A model generated the notes under the pieces. That model ran no database searches and was not told where the DNA came from. It saw nothing but the letters and a program-made list of their open reading frames with translations. Below, piece by piece: positions 45,240 to 54,639 of a stretch of 64,000 bases of DNA (positions are counted from its first letter, which is position 1; each line of letters begins with the position of its first letter). A program made the position numbers and the translations under genes. Origin of the DNA: Pseudomonas cichorii (GTDB taxonomy: Bacteria > Pseudomonadota > Gammaproteobacteria > Pseudomonadales > Pseudomonadaceae). Where the stretch lies: NCBI RefSeq assembly GCF_015471405.1, contig NZ_BLVZ01000015.1, positions 62,001 to 126,000 on the forward strand, in the 5' to 3' direction.

Positions 45240-46261
45240 GTAAAAAAATCCTGGTAGCAGGCGCTGGCGGTTATATCGGTATTGTCTTATGCCAGCTTCT
45301 GGTTAAAAGCGGTTATGAAGTCATCGCGTTTGACCGTTTCTTTTTCGGAAGGCGCAATGGTGATTTTGAGCTTTCGTCAACTCTGGTAATCCGGGGAGAT
45401 ATACGCGAAATAGAGGCCTCTCTGCTTGAGCATGTCGATGCCGTGGTGGACCTGGCCGGACTCAGCAACGACCCGGCAGCCTTGATCTCACGTCATGCAA
45501 CGTATTCGATCAACTACGAGGGTGCCTGCCATCTGGCCCGGACGGCCAAGGAAGCCGGAGTCAAAAACTACGTTTACATGAGTTCGGCCTCTGTTTATGG
45601 GCGGTCCGGAAATGAACCTTTGCAAGAAGAAGCGACCTGCGTTCCTCAAAGCCTTTATGCGGAACTGAAACTTAAGGTGGAAAATAGCCTGTTAGCGCTG
45701 GGCGACACACACTTTCAACCTGTCATGCTGCGCAATGCAACGGTGTTTGGCCTCGCTCCACGCATGCGTTATGACCTGGTCGTCAACACCATGACGCATA
45801 TGGCGATGCGTGAAGGCGTGATAAGAATCGACGGTGATGGTTGCCAGCAAAGACCCTTCATTCATGTTCGGGATGTCGCACGGGCTGTGCTGCTGGCACT
45901 TGAGCTTGACACAGAGTTAGTGCCCGAACGCATATTCAATGTGGGCGGCGATACGCTGAATTACACCATTAAACAAATTGCCGAGTGCGTTGCACAACAA
46001 GTAAGTTCTGCACAGATCATCATTGCCCCTAACAACGCAGACAGCCGTGACTACTGCTTGAACTTTAATCGAGCTCGGAAACAATTAAAATTCACACCCT
46101 CAATCGACATTGAGGCTGGAATCAAAGAAATCGTCACCGAACTGACCACGCAGTCAAATATGCCGGGTGATCCTTCCTGCTTTACCGCACCTTGGTATAA
46201 AAATCTGATGGAGTGGGAAGAGCGACTGACAAGACTGAGCTTACGAGGCCGAATTCTCTGA
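45236..46261 (+). CDS. NAD-dependent sugar-nucleotide epimerase/dehydratase
   Basis: A 341-residue short-chain dehydrogenase of the extended type. The nucleotide motif is LVAGAGGYIGIVLCQLL near residue 5-21. The active site has S in YMSSASVYGRSG and Y-x-x-x-K in SLYAELKLKVE near residue 143. VDLAGLSNDPAAL replaces the more usual VxHLAA motif. I start at ATG 45236, overlapping the aminotransferase stop; the longer frame begins inside that gene. Product is unknown; likely a modified sugar nucleotide. Confidence 0.88.
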   Translation: MSKKILVAGAGGYIGIVLCQLLVKSGYEVIAFDRFFFGRRNGDFELSSTLVIRGDIREIEASLLEHVDAVVDLAGLSNDPAALISRHATYSINYEGACHLARTAKEAGVKNYVYMSSASVYGRSGNEPLQEEATCVPQSLYAELKLKVENSLLALGDTHFQPVMLRNATVFGLAPRMRYDLVVNTMTHMAMREGVIRIDGDGCQQRPFIHVRDVARAVLLALELDTELVPERIFNVGGDTLNYTIKQIAECVAQQVSSAQIIIAPNNADSRDYCLNFNRARKQLKFTPSIDIEAGIKEIVTELTTQSNMPGDPSCFTAPWYKNLMEWEERLTRLSLRGRIL

Positions 46262-46269
46262 TTGCTGAA

Positions 46270-46293
46270 TCACTGACGCCTGCTCGTCAGTGA
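46270..46293 (+). repeat. Intercistronic hairpin before porin gene
   Basis: TCACTGACG at 46270-46278 pairs perfectly with CGTCAGTGA at 46285-46293 across a 6-base loop. It is followed at once by TAGGAGG, the ribosome binding site of the porin gene, so it may set relative expression or stability. Confidence 0.6.
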
Positions 46294-46309
46294 TAGGAGG
46301 AGCCTCACA

Positions 46310-47680
46310 ATGTTTAAACGCATGAACAAGGCAATAAGCTCAGTGCTATTTATGGGCCTAAGCGCGTGGGGAAAAATAGCAGAGTGCAAGACAACCGAGG
46401 AAGGTTTTTATGAGCAGACTCAAGTAACAAGCCACCTTAATTACTGGCAACGTACACGTCATGAATGGGACGCTACGGCACAGAACAGCGACGTCAAAAG
46501 CACATTGAAACAAGCTGTTCTTGCACAACATATAGACATTACATCAGGGTATGCTCTAAATACCCTAGGGCTGGATATAGGCCTTTTCAGCAGCGCGCCC
46601 TTGACGGCAAGCCAAGGCAGTATTCATCCCAACACAATGGGACTGTCTCAAGAAAAACAGTTGTCCGAAGAACGCTACTCAGGGGACAGGGCAGGCTGGA
46701 GCTACTACAAGGCTGCCGGCAAATGGAGATCAGGCCCGTTCTGGGCTCGACTTGGGTATTTACAACCCCACGGTCAAGGCTTATTGGCGACAAACTGGAG
46801 CTTCGTACCTGGAACCTATCGCGGTTTGGAAGCCGGCGTAAAACTGCCACAGCCGTCAGGTGTTCTTGAAATGTCTTATTTTTGGAGCGATCAATACAAA
46901 GCACCATGGTATACAAAGACAGACTCTTTTTTACAAGGCGATGGGAGAACCCGAATACATTACTTGCACACTCTGGGATTAAAATATCAAGATGACAAAG
47001 ACTACTCAGTTGAAGCCGCATGGGGACAAGCACAAGGTTACCGTCAGCAGTTTTTCTTTAAAGTCTCACGGCCTGTCAATATCACGCTCATGCCGGCACT
47101 CATGACCTATCAGCTCTATGCTGCACGAGACCAGAAACAGGAAGACGCACAGTATACCGACCTGGCGTGGCTGCAAGCCCTGACTATTGGTTCCACCCAA
47201 GGCTCACTGGGGTGGCGGATAGAGGCTACCTCCGTGAAAGCAGAAGGATCGATGGGATATTTCACACCACGCATGACACCCGCTTATGGATCATCCAACG
47301 GTCGCATGGATATAGGGTGGGATAGCCGTTCAGACTTCAATGCACATGGCGAGCGCGCCCTGTATACAGGCATCACATACAAATTGAGTAAGGAAGAGCG
47401 AGGACTGACAGTCGGTATTGCCCACACTTACGCCTGGAATGCCCGCCCTGCCGGGTCTATCGACATTCAACAACAGACATCACTCACAGAACAGGCTTGG
47501 CGATACAGCATCGCTTACAAGCTGCGCACGGGAAGCGATCGTTACACACAATTCGACTTTCGCCACATACGATACCGGAACAGCGCCAATGGATCACCCC
47601 AACAATCAGGCTATTCCAGCATTCCACTCAAGAGCAACGAATCCATTCTGTCCGTCAGCGTTCCTTTAAAATTTCTCTGA
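46310..47680 (+). CDS. Outer-membrane porin, OprD/chitoporin-like
   Basis: A 456-residue beta-barrel protein. A hydrophobic N-terminus (SSVLFMGLSAWGKIAEC) serves as signal. The rest alternates amphipathic strands with aromatic girdles, ends in ...SVPLKFL with a terminal hydrophobic residue, and contains GYRQQFFFKVSRPVNITL and QYTDLAWLQALTIGSTQGSLGWRIEATS, typical of OprD-family porins. It may let sugars or the island's product pass the outer membrane. Copies of part of this gene occur as a remnant at 52310. Confidence 0.8.
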   Translation: MFKRMNKAISSVLFMGLSAWGKIAECKTTEEGFYEQTQVTSHLNYWQRTRHEWDATAQNSDVKSTLKQAVLAQHIDITSGYALNTLGLDIGLFSSAPLTASQGSIHPNTMGLSQEKQLSEERYSGDRAGWSYYKAAGKWRSGPFWARLGYLQPHGQGLLATNWSFVPGTYRGLEAGVKLPQPSGVLEMSYFWSDQYKAPWYTKTDSFLQGDGRTRIHYLHTLGLKYQDDKDYSVEAAWGQAQGYRQQFFFKVSRPVNITLMPALMTYQLYAARDQKQEDAQYTDLAWLQALTIGSTQGSLGWRIEATSVKAEGSMGYFTPRMTPAYGSSNGRMDIGWDSRSDFNAHGERALYTGITYKLSKEERGLTVGIAHTYAWNARPAGSIDIQQQTSLTEQAWRYSIAYKLRTGSDRYTQFDFRHIRYRNSANGSPQQSGYSSIPLKSNESILSVSVPLKFL

Positions 47681-47698
47681 CGTGAGCCTGATGAAAAC

Positions 47699-47820
47699 CA
47701 TCCATTCCTGCGCGGCTTTCTGAATGGGCTTGGTGTAACGCCGCCTCTCCTCATCACTCTACTGAGTGTCCTCACGCTAAACCTCAATACTCCGCCATTA
47801 ATGACCGAAAAAAGTGCAGG
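47699..47820 (-). pseudogene. Remnant of AraC-family regulator (C-terminal end, internally deleted)
   Basis: The stretch from CTGAATGGGCTTGGTGTAAC through CTCATCACTCTACTGAGTGT and CCTCACGCTAAACCTCAAT is homologous to the end of the intact AraC gene at 52569-52850 on the same strand, with about 170 bases missing between the two halves. The rest of 47821-48155 holds only scattered similarity to the AraC 5-prime end and its upstream region (from about 48000, e.g. CCTGTTCAGACAAGCCAG). Confidence 0.75.
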
Positions 47821-48155
47821 GAAGTTTATTCATCTCAAGCAATCCCTCTTGAATTAAAACTCAGAAAAATCACATAAACCTCACCGAAAGGCGGGGGATG
47901 TCAATGAGCGCTGAACCCGCCACAATACCGGAACCTTGAAACACACGCCTTCAGAACCCCAGGGTAAAAACCGGATGTTCGCACAGACGGCGTGTTCCTT
48001 TTATTGCCTGGCTAAACGATCAATGGCCCGCACAATCAACTCATTGTCCTGTTCAGACAAGCCAGCCCCCTGCGCCCTTAGATAAGCTTTACCAAGACGA
48101 TTAAGACATGGCATTTTGAATGCTTACTTTCTCTTAGTGCGACAAGGATAGCTGT

Positions 48156-48629
48156 ATGGCCGACATAGATTTCTATACGCTTTTCTCCGGCTTGCCTGAA
48201 AGTCATGATCACCGCTTTTCGCAAATAGAGAGTTTCTATTCACAGCATAGGGTTACGCTATTATGCACGCTGCCTTGGCTCGCTGCTGAGCTGGCTGAAA
48301 ATGACGGAATTCTGGCAATGTCCTGTTTTATCCGCCGGTATGGAGGAAGTCGCTTATATATAAACAAATCACATCACGATTTTTTAGAAAAAATAGAAAT
48401 AATCATTTCAGAAAAAACTTATAAACAACTGCTCACTCACGCAGGTGCCAGTGGAAGCATTGATATTCCCTCTGCATGGGGAATATTCAGCGCCTTGAGA
48501 AAGGTAGCCATACAGCAGGCCATTACAGAAGATATGCCTGCACAGAAAATCGCCAATTGTTTTGGTGTCACTGAACGCCATCTCCGAAATCTCGCTCATA
48601 AAGAACTACTTAAACGCGCTGCCATTTAA
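48156..48629 (+). CDS. Small HTH regulator, Mor-like (copy 1)
   Basis: A 157-residue protein. The middle (CFIRRYGGSRLYINKSHHDFL) and the C-terminal helix-turn-helix (ITEDMPAQKIANCFGVTERHLRNL) resemble the Mor/C phage activator fold, though the loop differs. AAGGA lies upstream of the ATG. It is about 85% identical over 157 residues (by eye) to the gene at 53711. Each copy lies directly upstream of one glycosyltransferase gene, so it may activate that gene. Function is inferred. Confidence 0.75.
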   Translation: MADIDFYTLFSGLPESHDHRFSQIESFYSQHRVTLLCTLPWLAAELAENDGILAMSCFIRRYGGSRLYINKSHHDFLEKIEIIISEKTYKQLLTHAGASGSIDIPSAWGIFSALRKVAIQQAITEDMPAQKIANCFGVTERHLRNLAHKELLKRAAI

Positions 48630-48952
48630 TTCTGCGGCCCAACAGGGGGATTCATCAAGGCCACAGGGAAGTGCCACGATGCTTAAGCTCTAACCATTTA
48701 AACCCTGAAAACCATGCAGATCTGTGCAAGGAAACGCTGAAAAAGTCACCTGCAAGTTGTTAACTTATGCAATACCCAGGGTACCGCGGTAGGGATTTCT
48801 ATTTTAATTGATGGGCACGTATTGCCACCCAATTACAAATAAGACACCTGCTTTGACAGCAGTCTCGAACACAAAACGGCATCGCTGAATAGCGACTGTC
48901 TGCCTTCGCGCAGCCTAAACAAAACCACGTCAACACTATCGAGGAGAATACC
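48630..48952 (+). promoter_or_regulatory. Leader of the GT2-GH81 gene
   Basis: No gene is visible in these 323 bases. A segment near 48652-48705 (ATCAAGG...CAGGGAAGT...ACGATG) is shared with 54257-54305 before the other glycosyltransferase, so the duplicated segment includes this leader. GAGGAG precedes a TTG start at 48953. Confidence 0.45.
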
Positions 48953-51900
48953 TTGCGAACGTCTGTCATCATCCCAACCCATAACAAAGCAGAATACCTT
49001 AATCTTGTGCTCGCCTCTCTGGTTTCTCAAACTGAGGCGCCGGATGAGATTGTCATCATTAATGATGGATCAAGTGATCATACACTTGATGTTATTCGGA
49101 ACTATATCGATAGACTGCCGATTCGGGTTCGATCTCAGGCGTGTGGTGGCCGCGCAGCCGCACGTAATGCAGGCCTGGAAGAAGCCACAGGAGATTTAAT
49201 TATTCTTTGTGATGATGACCGAATCGCCGCACCTGATTTTGTCGAGCAGCATCGTGCAGCGTTGCAGCGTGACCCCTCCGTGATCTGCATTGGATGGAAG
49301 AAACGAGCCTTGACCATTTGGCGGAACGCTCTGCCCCTGATACCAACTGATTATGAACGCCTTAGCGTTTCTGCCGGATTCTCATTTCCATACTTACCCG
49401 ATGACACATGGCAGGCACTCATTTCGCCCAGACAAATCATGAATGATTTTGATGAGTTCCTGAAATTATGGGTGATGGGGGATGAAATTGACAACTCACC
49501 AGGAGAGCCCTCTTTGTGTGCTGAGTTGATGCCCTGGATTTGGGGGACAACAGCCAATATGTCTTTTGACAGACGCTATGGCAAAGAAGCCGTCTTTGAC
49601 GAAACCTATAAGGGCTGGGGTGTTGAAGATGTTGACTTTTGCTTAAATCTTATCCAGCAGGGACGACACATTAGCTTTGAAAATTCGGCTGTAAACTATC
49701 ACCAAATACACAAACTCGGCGATGCAGGATTACGTGAGGCGAAAGCCGAACGAATGCACCAGGCAAACATCAATCTCAACTATTTCTGCGAAAAGCATAG
49801 AACACTGGAGGCTCATCTCTACCGGCGTGTACAACAAGGAATGAAGCCGCATGAAGCCGCTGCTATTTTGTTGACCGCACGCCAGGATTCAAGCGGTATT
49901 CTGACCGAAGAGTTGAGAACCATTTACGCACTCCAAACGTTCTCCAATGAAGATTGCGGCGACTTGAAGTCAATTTCCGGCAATGATCTTTGGGCTCTGG
50001 ACAGGGTTCAGGAGTACCTGTGGGATGATGAGCAAAGCCAGAGACAACCTGTTCCCGCAACCCAATCTCGCTCTGGACGTATGCAGCCTGCCCGTCCTCG
50101 GATCGCAGGTTTAATGCAAAAGCTGCCCACTACACATAAATGGTGGACTCCTATGTTGTGGCAAGCAGAAGAAAAGCAGTTTTGCGAAAGGATGTATGCC
50201 TTGCCGCTATGTTTCCAGGCGACGAAGAGCGGCATGAAAATCGGCTATCCAAGAGCCGTGCAAATCACACCAGATAACCGAACATTTGAACTGCCTTTTT
50301 TACATGACCTGACCCTTCGCTTGGCAGAGGATGAGGCAGTAAGCTTCGGCGTACAGGATTACTCCGACAGAACAGTGGATGTTGTTTGGGAGGGGAAAAA
50401 CCAGCGCATGACCATGCGAGCTGTTCAGGGTTGTCCCTCTGTTCATTTCTGGTTTGAGGGCCCTTCACATCTGGACATCTCTTTTGAACACACCACCCAC
50501 TTTTCTGCCTGCCCTGATGACCAGGCGATTATTGCAACTTCCAAAGACGTGCAGTATTTGATTTGCTACAAAGGTTGCTCTTGGGAGTGCAAAGATAATA
50601 AAACGCTGGGCGTCCGGGGTGTCAAACACGACTCCGCCGTGACCGTGCACGTTCTTCCCGATCTAGAGGGAACACTGCTAAAGCACTTCCTTCTTCAGGG
50701 GACAAGAAGACCAGTGGACAAAGGCTTCGAGTGGGAAGTGGATCATTCAGAGAAACGCGTTCAGATGCATTTCGCGATGCACAATGATGATGAATCTCAA
50801 AGTGGCGGCTTTCTGCAAGCGCTGTTACCGCATCAGTGGCGTCGAAGCAGCGGGCTTGTCGCCCTTGGTCATTATGCCTCTGCACGCGGACTCATGACCC
50901 TTGTTGATGTAACTGAATTCTCGGTAGACATGAAAAAGCGCAGCTTCCTGCCCTACCTTCCACCGATCGTCGATGCGACAGCTCACACCTATCAATTGAT
51001 CGACGATGCCCACACTGCATCCGCAACAACAGCCTTATGGCAACGTCCCTTGGAAGGGTATTCATCAGACGATGGATATTGGGCCGGTAAAGCACTTGTT
51101 CGCCTGGCAGACATGGCGAACACTGCTCGGTACGTTGGCCATGATTCAGCTGTTCAGCATTTTATAGAAACCATCAAATACAAGCTGGAAAGCTATTTTG
51201 AAATGCGCGACCAAACAGGCTTTTACTACGACAAACAGTGGACGACGTTGTTATTTACGCCCTGCTCGGTACACGGAGTGGCTGAGCACATGAATGATCA
51301 TATCTATTATTATGGTTATTTTTTAAGAGCGGCCGCCGCCGTAGGACTGCACGATCGCGCCTGGATTAATCGTCCTGAAATCAAAACTGTTTTGTTAAAA
51401 ATAATAGGCGATGTGGCCAACCCTGAGCGTGACAGCACCCTCTTTCCGTTCATGCGGTGCTTTGATGCCTATTCGGGTCACTCTTGGGGTAATGGCAGTG
51501 GTGCCTATTCCCAAGGACTTAACGCCGAGCCGTCAAGCGAATCGATCAATTTTGCCGCATCGGTAGCACTGCTAGGCGGTTTACTGGAAGATCAAAAAAT
51601 TCAAGATCTTGGCATCATGCTCTATACCGCCGAATGCGAAACAACACTCGATTACTGGTTCAATCGCTGGGACGATAGTTTTCCCGACAATTTTGCGCAG
51701 CCTTTTGTTGGAATGTTATGGTCAAGTGGAGCAAGCTGCAGGTCCTGGTTTGATGTTCGCCCGACCGAAGCCCTGGGTGTCAACCTCCTGCCGATCCAGG
51801 CAAGTTCGACTTATTTATATGGCAATCCGCATTTACAGGCTGTGCTAAACAAAATTTATGCTGACTGGGATCACAATGGGCCGCGCTGGGGAAACGTAAT

Positions 51901-52294
51901 GGCGATGACTCAGGCATTGACCAATACCTCGGCCGCACAGGCGACTATTGATCGTTTTTCTGAATCGGAACTGACAGAGTGGTCGTTACACCCCGGCACT
52001 GTACAATTATGGATTGCAACGCTTGCCAAACTCGGTGAACCGGTGGAATCCATAACCTGTAATCTGCCGTTCTATGCCGTCTTCGAGAAAAATGGCAAGC
52101 GCAACTATTGGGCCTTCAATCCCGGAAAGGAACCTGTCGATGCCTTTTTCTCGGACGGCTTTCAACTTCTGATTCAACCTGGTATCGATGCAACCGGATG
52201 GCATCCCAATTTACGAGAGCCGACCTCGGAGAAAGAGCAGCACAAGCCTGGCGTATTCGTGCCTATGGCAGGGCTCTTAAAAGCTGATCACTAA
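48953..52294 (+). CDS. GT2 glycosyltransferase fused to GH81-type endo-beta-1,3-glucanase
   Basis: An 1113-residue fusion. Residues 1-290 are a GT2 domain: SVIIPTHNKAEYL, D-D-D at 87-89 for the metal and sugar nucleotide, GGRAAARNAGL, and WGVEDVDFC at 222-230. Residues about 290-400 are a linker. Residues about 400-1105 match GH81: NDHIYYYGYFLRAAA with D782, and FDAYSGHSWGNGSGAY followed by AEPSSESIN with E859 and E863 in the E-x3-E arrangement of the family. No signal peptide or membrane helix is visible, which is unusual for a GH81. The only plausible start is TTG with GAGGAG upstream. It may trim or remodel a beta-1,3-glucan as it is made. Confidence 0.82.
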   Translation: MRTSVIIPTHNKAEYLNLVLASLVSQTEAPDEIVIINDGSSDHTLDVIRNYIDRLPIRVRSQACGGRAAARNAGLEEATGDLIILCDDDRIAAPDFVEQHRAALQRDPSVICIGWKKRALTIWRNALPLIPTDYERLSVSAGFSFPYLPDDTWQALISPRQIMNDFDEFLKLWVMGDEIDNSPGEPSLCAELMPWIWGTTANMSFDRRYGKEAVFDETYKGWGVEDVDFCLNLIQQGRHISFENSAVNYHQIHKLGDAGLREAKAERMHQANINLNYFCEKHRTLEAHLYRRVQQGMKPHEAAAILLTARQDSSGILTEELRTIYALQTFSNEDCGDLKSISGNDLWALDRVQEYLWDDEQSQRQPVPATQSRSGRMQPARPRIAGLMQKLPTTHKWWTPMLWQAEEKQFCERMYALPLCFQATKSGMKIGYPRAVQITPDNRTFELPFLHDLTLRLAEDEAVSFGVQDYSDRTVDVVWEGKNQRMTMRAVQGCPSVHFWFEGPSHLDISFEHTTHFSACPDDQAIIATSKDVQYLICYKGCSWECKDNKTLGVRGVKHDSAVTVHVLPDLEGTLLKHFLLQGTRRPVDKGFEWEVDHSEKRVQMHFAMHNDDESQSGGFLQALLPHQWRRSSGLVALGHYASARGLMTLVDVTEFSVDMKKRSFLPYLPPIVDATAHTYQLIDDAHTASATTALWQRPLEGYSSDDGYWAGKALVRLADMANTARYVGHDSAVQHFIETIKYKLESYFEMRDQTGFYYDKQWTTLLFTPCSVHGVAEHMNDHIYYYGYFLRAAAAVGLHDRAWINRPEIKTVLLKIIGDVANPERDSTLFPFMRCFDAYSGHSWGNGSGAYSQGLNAEPSSESINFAASVALLGGLLEDQKIQDLGIMLYTAECETTLDYWFNRWDDSFPDNFAQPFVGMLWSSGASCRSWFDVRPTEALGVNLLPIQASSTYLYGNPHLQAVLNKIYADWDHNGPRWGNVMAMTQALTNTSAAQATIDRFSESELTEWSLHPGTVQLWIATLAKLGEPVESITCNLPFYAVFEKNGKRNYWAFNPGKEPVDAFFSDGFQLLIQPGIDATGWHPNLREPTSEKEQHKPGVFVPMAGLLKADH

Positions 52295-52309
52295 CGGATA
52301 AGAACTACA

Positions 52310-52470
52310 GCCAAGCTGCCAGCAGTTTTTCTTGAAAGTCTCGCGGCCTATCAGTCCGATGCGGCACGGGACTTAACCAGGAAAGACGGACAGTAGAGCA
52401 ACGTGGCTTGGCTGCAAATACTGACAATAGGCTCCACACTGGCCTTACTGAGTAGACAGGGAGACTATAT
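52310..52470 (+). pseudogene. Remnant of outer-membrane porin gene
   Basis: GCCAGCAGTTTTTCTTGAAAGTCTCGCGG and GGCTTGGCTGCAAATACTGACAATAGGCTCCAC match 47044-47075 and 47167-47200 of the intact porin, with a deletion between and stop codons in frame. The stretch to 52568 also keeps the post-porin GTGAGCCTGAT. This is the decayed porin of the second duplicated unit. Confidence 0.75.
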
Positions 52471-52568
52471 CGTGAAAAGTTCGATAAAATTTCAGGTCAC
52501 GATGCCATCCGCTTGCGGCTTGTCCGGCGGTCCTTCACAGAGCTCTAAAGTGAGCCTGATTAACTTCA

Positions 52569-53555
52569 TTAACACCTGTGCTGCATCCTGAACTGGCTTG
52601 GTGTAACGCCCCAGCACTCTTTAAACTTTCTACAAAAATGCGAAGCACTGCTAAAACCACATGAATACGCGATATCCGTGAGGCTTAAGCGATCATTGCT
52701 GCGCAATTTCAACGCCTGACTTGCCTGTTCGAGCCTCATTTTCCACAACAGCTTTTCTACACTTTCCCCGTGCACATCCCTCATCACTCGATTGAGCGTC
52801 CTCACGCTAAACCTCAATGCTTTCGCCATTTTACTGACCGAAAAAGACATATCATCCAAATGCGCACTCAAATACTGGATACTCAAATCCCTGTAATGAC
52901 TATTTTTTGACTTCGCCAAATCAAAGGGCACGATGCTATAGCTCTCGATAGTCTCCTTCAGCAAATAAATCAATGCTTGCAGTATACGCTCTCCTGTCTC
53001 CGCCCCGTATGTCAACTCGTCGCAAATGAGTGTCAATGCAGAGTTGTAGAATAACTGTGATTTCTTTTCACGCGTGCTGTCAAAACGGAAAGGCAGTTGC
53101 ATCTCGACCAACGACAGTATTGAATCTATTTGACTTGCCGGAAAGGTCATCATGATCAAGTGCACATCCTCATGAAGAAGCACTTCAGTTTCGACCCCGA
53201 GATTAAACAATCCCCAATCACCGGGTTGTAAGGTGATCATTTTATTATTCTGAACGTACTGAATACTTCCTTTTCGCTGAAAAACCAAAAATCTCCTTGC
53301 AGGAAGCGAGTGCGTCTCAGGCAATCCACTACAACCAATCTTCCATGGCGTAGAACGCAGCGAGGTTACATTGAATTCACCGAACTGCTGAGCGTAGAAA
53401 TGAGCGTTGAAACCCTCCGTCACACCATGAATCTTGAAGCTCTTCTCCCAGAGGTCCGTGGGAAAATTACAGACATTCTCATTAAACATATAAAACCATT
53501 GAAAAACACGTTGCTCCGGAGAAAATTCCGACGCCCACACAGATGCCTTGTTCAT
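52569..53555 (-). CDS. AraC-family transcriptional regulator
   Basis: A 328-residue regulator started at ATG 53555 (GGAG upstream; the longer frame from 53591 is unlikely). The N-terminal 200 residues are a cupin-like sensing domain of the AraC-binding-like type (MITLQPGDWGLFNLG). The C-terminus has two helix-turn-helices: DMSFSVSKMAKALRFSVRTLNRVM and LSLTDIAYSCGFSSASHFCRKFKECWG, with the family signature. It faces away from the Mor-like gene at 53711. It is the surviving copy of a duplicated gene and may control the island. Confidence 0.9.
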   Translation of the reverse strand: MNKASVWASEFSPEQRVFQWFYMFNENVCNFPTDLWEKSFKIHGVTEGFNAHFYAQQFGEFNVTSLRSTPWKIGCSGLPETHSLPARRFLVFQRKGSIQYVQNNKMITLQPGDWGLFNLGVETEVLLHEDVHLIMMTFPASQIDSILSLVEMQLPFRFDSTREKKSQLFYNSALTLICDELTYGAETGERILQALIYLLKETIESYSIVPFDLAKSKNSHYRDLSIQYLSAHLDDMSFSVSKMAKALRFSVRTLNRVMRDVHGESVEKLLWKMRLEQASQALKLRSNDRLSLTDIAYSCGFSSASHFCRKFKECWGVTPSQFRMQHRC

Positions 53556-53710
53556 TTTAACTCCTATTTGACCGAACCATGGCTCGCACAATCAATTCTT
53601 TGACCTGTTCAGACAAGCCAGAACACCGTGCTCATAGATAAGATGTACCAAGACGTTTAAGACATCACACCTGGCTTCTTACTTTCTCTTGATACGACAA
53701 GGATTGATGC

Positions 53711-54184
53711 ATGGCCGACATAGACTTCTATACGCTCTTCTCTGGCTTACCAGACCGGGATGACGATCGCTTTTCGCAAATAGAGAGATTCTATTTAGTG
53801 CATCGACATGCGTTATTATGCACCCTGCCCTGGCTGGCTGCCGAGCTGGCCGAAAATGACGGCATTCTGACAATGTCCTGTTTTATCCGACGTTATGGAG
53901 GAAGTCGTTTGTACATAAATAAATCCCATCAAGATTTTTTAAAAAAGATAGAAATTATTATTTCAGAAAAAACACACAAACAATTCATTACTCATGTCGG
54001 TGCCAGTGGCAGCCTTGATATACCCTCTGCCTGGGGTATCTTTAATGCGTTTAGAAAAGTGGCTATACAACAGGCAATTACAGAAGACATGCCTGCGCAG
54101 AAAATTGCCAATTGTTTTGGAGTCACTGAACGCCACCTCCGCAATCTCGCCCACAGAGAACTACTTAAACACACCGTCAGCTAA
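53711..54184 (+). CDS. Small HTH regulator, Mor-like (copy 2)
   Basis: A 157-residue paralogue of the gene at 48156, with 24 differences by my count, most near residues 15-32 and at the C-terminus. The YGGSRLYINKSH and helix-turn-helix (AQKIANCFGVTERHLRNLAH) segments are unchanged. It precedes the processive glycosyltransferase at 54640 and is divergent from the AraC gene. AAGGA is at the same distance from the ATG as in copy 1. Confidence 0.75.
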   Translation: MADIDFYTLFSGLPDRDDDRFSQIERFYLVHRHALLCTLPWLAAELAENDGILTMSCFIRRYGGSRLYINKSHQDFLKKIEIIISEKTHKQFITHVGASGSLDIPSAWGIFNAFRKVAIQQAITEDMPAQKIANCFGVTERHLRNLAHRELLKHTVS

Positions 54185-54639
54185 CGAAAATAAATATCCA
54201 CCGATCGTAATCTGCCTGCCTAGGTGGAACGGTTCCATCGTTTTGATTTATCAAGGAGCCCAGGGAAGTTCGACGATGATCAGTTGCGCACTAACCCATT
54301 GAAATCAATAAATAAATACCCGTGAAACGGCCTGAATACAGGGGTGCCTGCTTCAGAAAAACAGAAGCATATGCAAACACACTTGCACTTCGGTTCGATG
54401 CCGGCAGCCTCGATAACGCCCAAAAAGCCGATAACGAACGGATCAAAATAAACCCTGAGCCATAAGTAAAACTGGGCAGTTCTCTATAAAAGACAATGTT
54501 CGCCCTGAAACAAGGCGTGTTCGATACACGCTGCGGCAACAGTCAATTGACACTGATGAGCGTCTGCATAAACAGCCAACACCCTGATAGATATTGATTC
54601 ATTTCCTTTACGCATCCAAAATCATTGTGGGAGCACAAC
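54185..54639 (+). promoter_or_regulatory. Leader of the processive glycosyltransferase gene
   Basis: No gene is visible in about 455 bases. The first 120 bases share similarity with the leader before the GT2-GH81 gene. The remainder is AT-rich. TGGGAG lies 6 bases before the GTG start at 54640. Confidence 0.4.
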
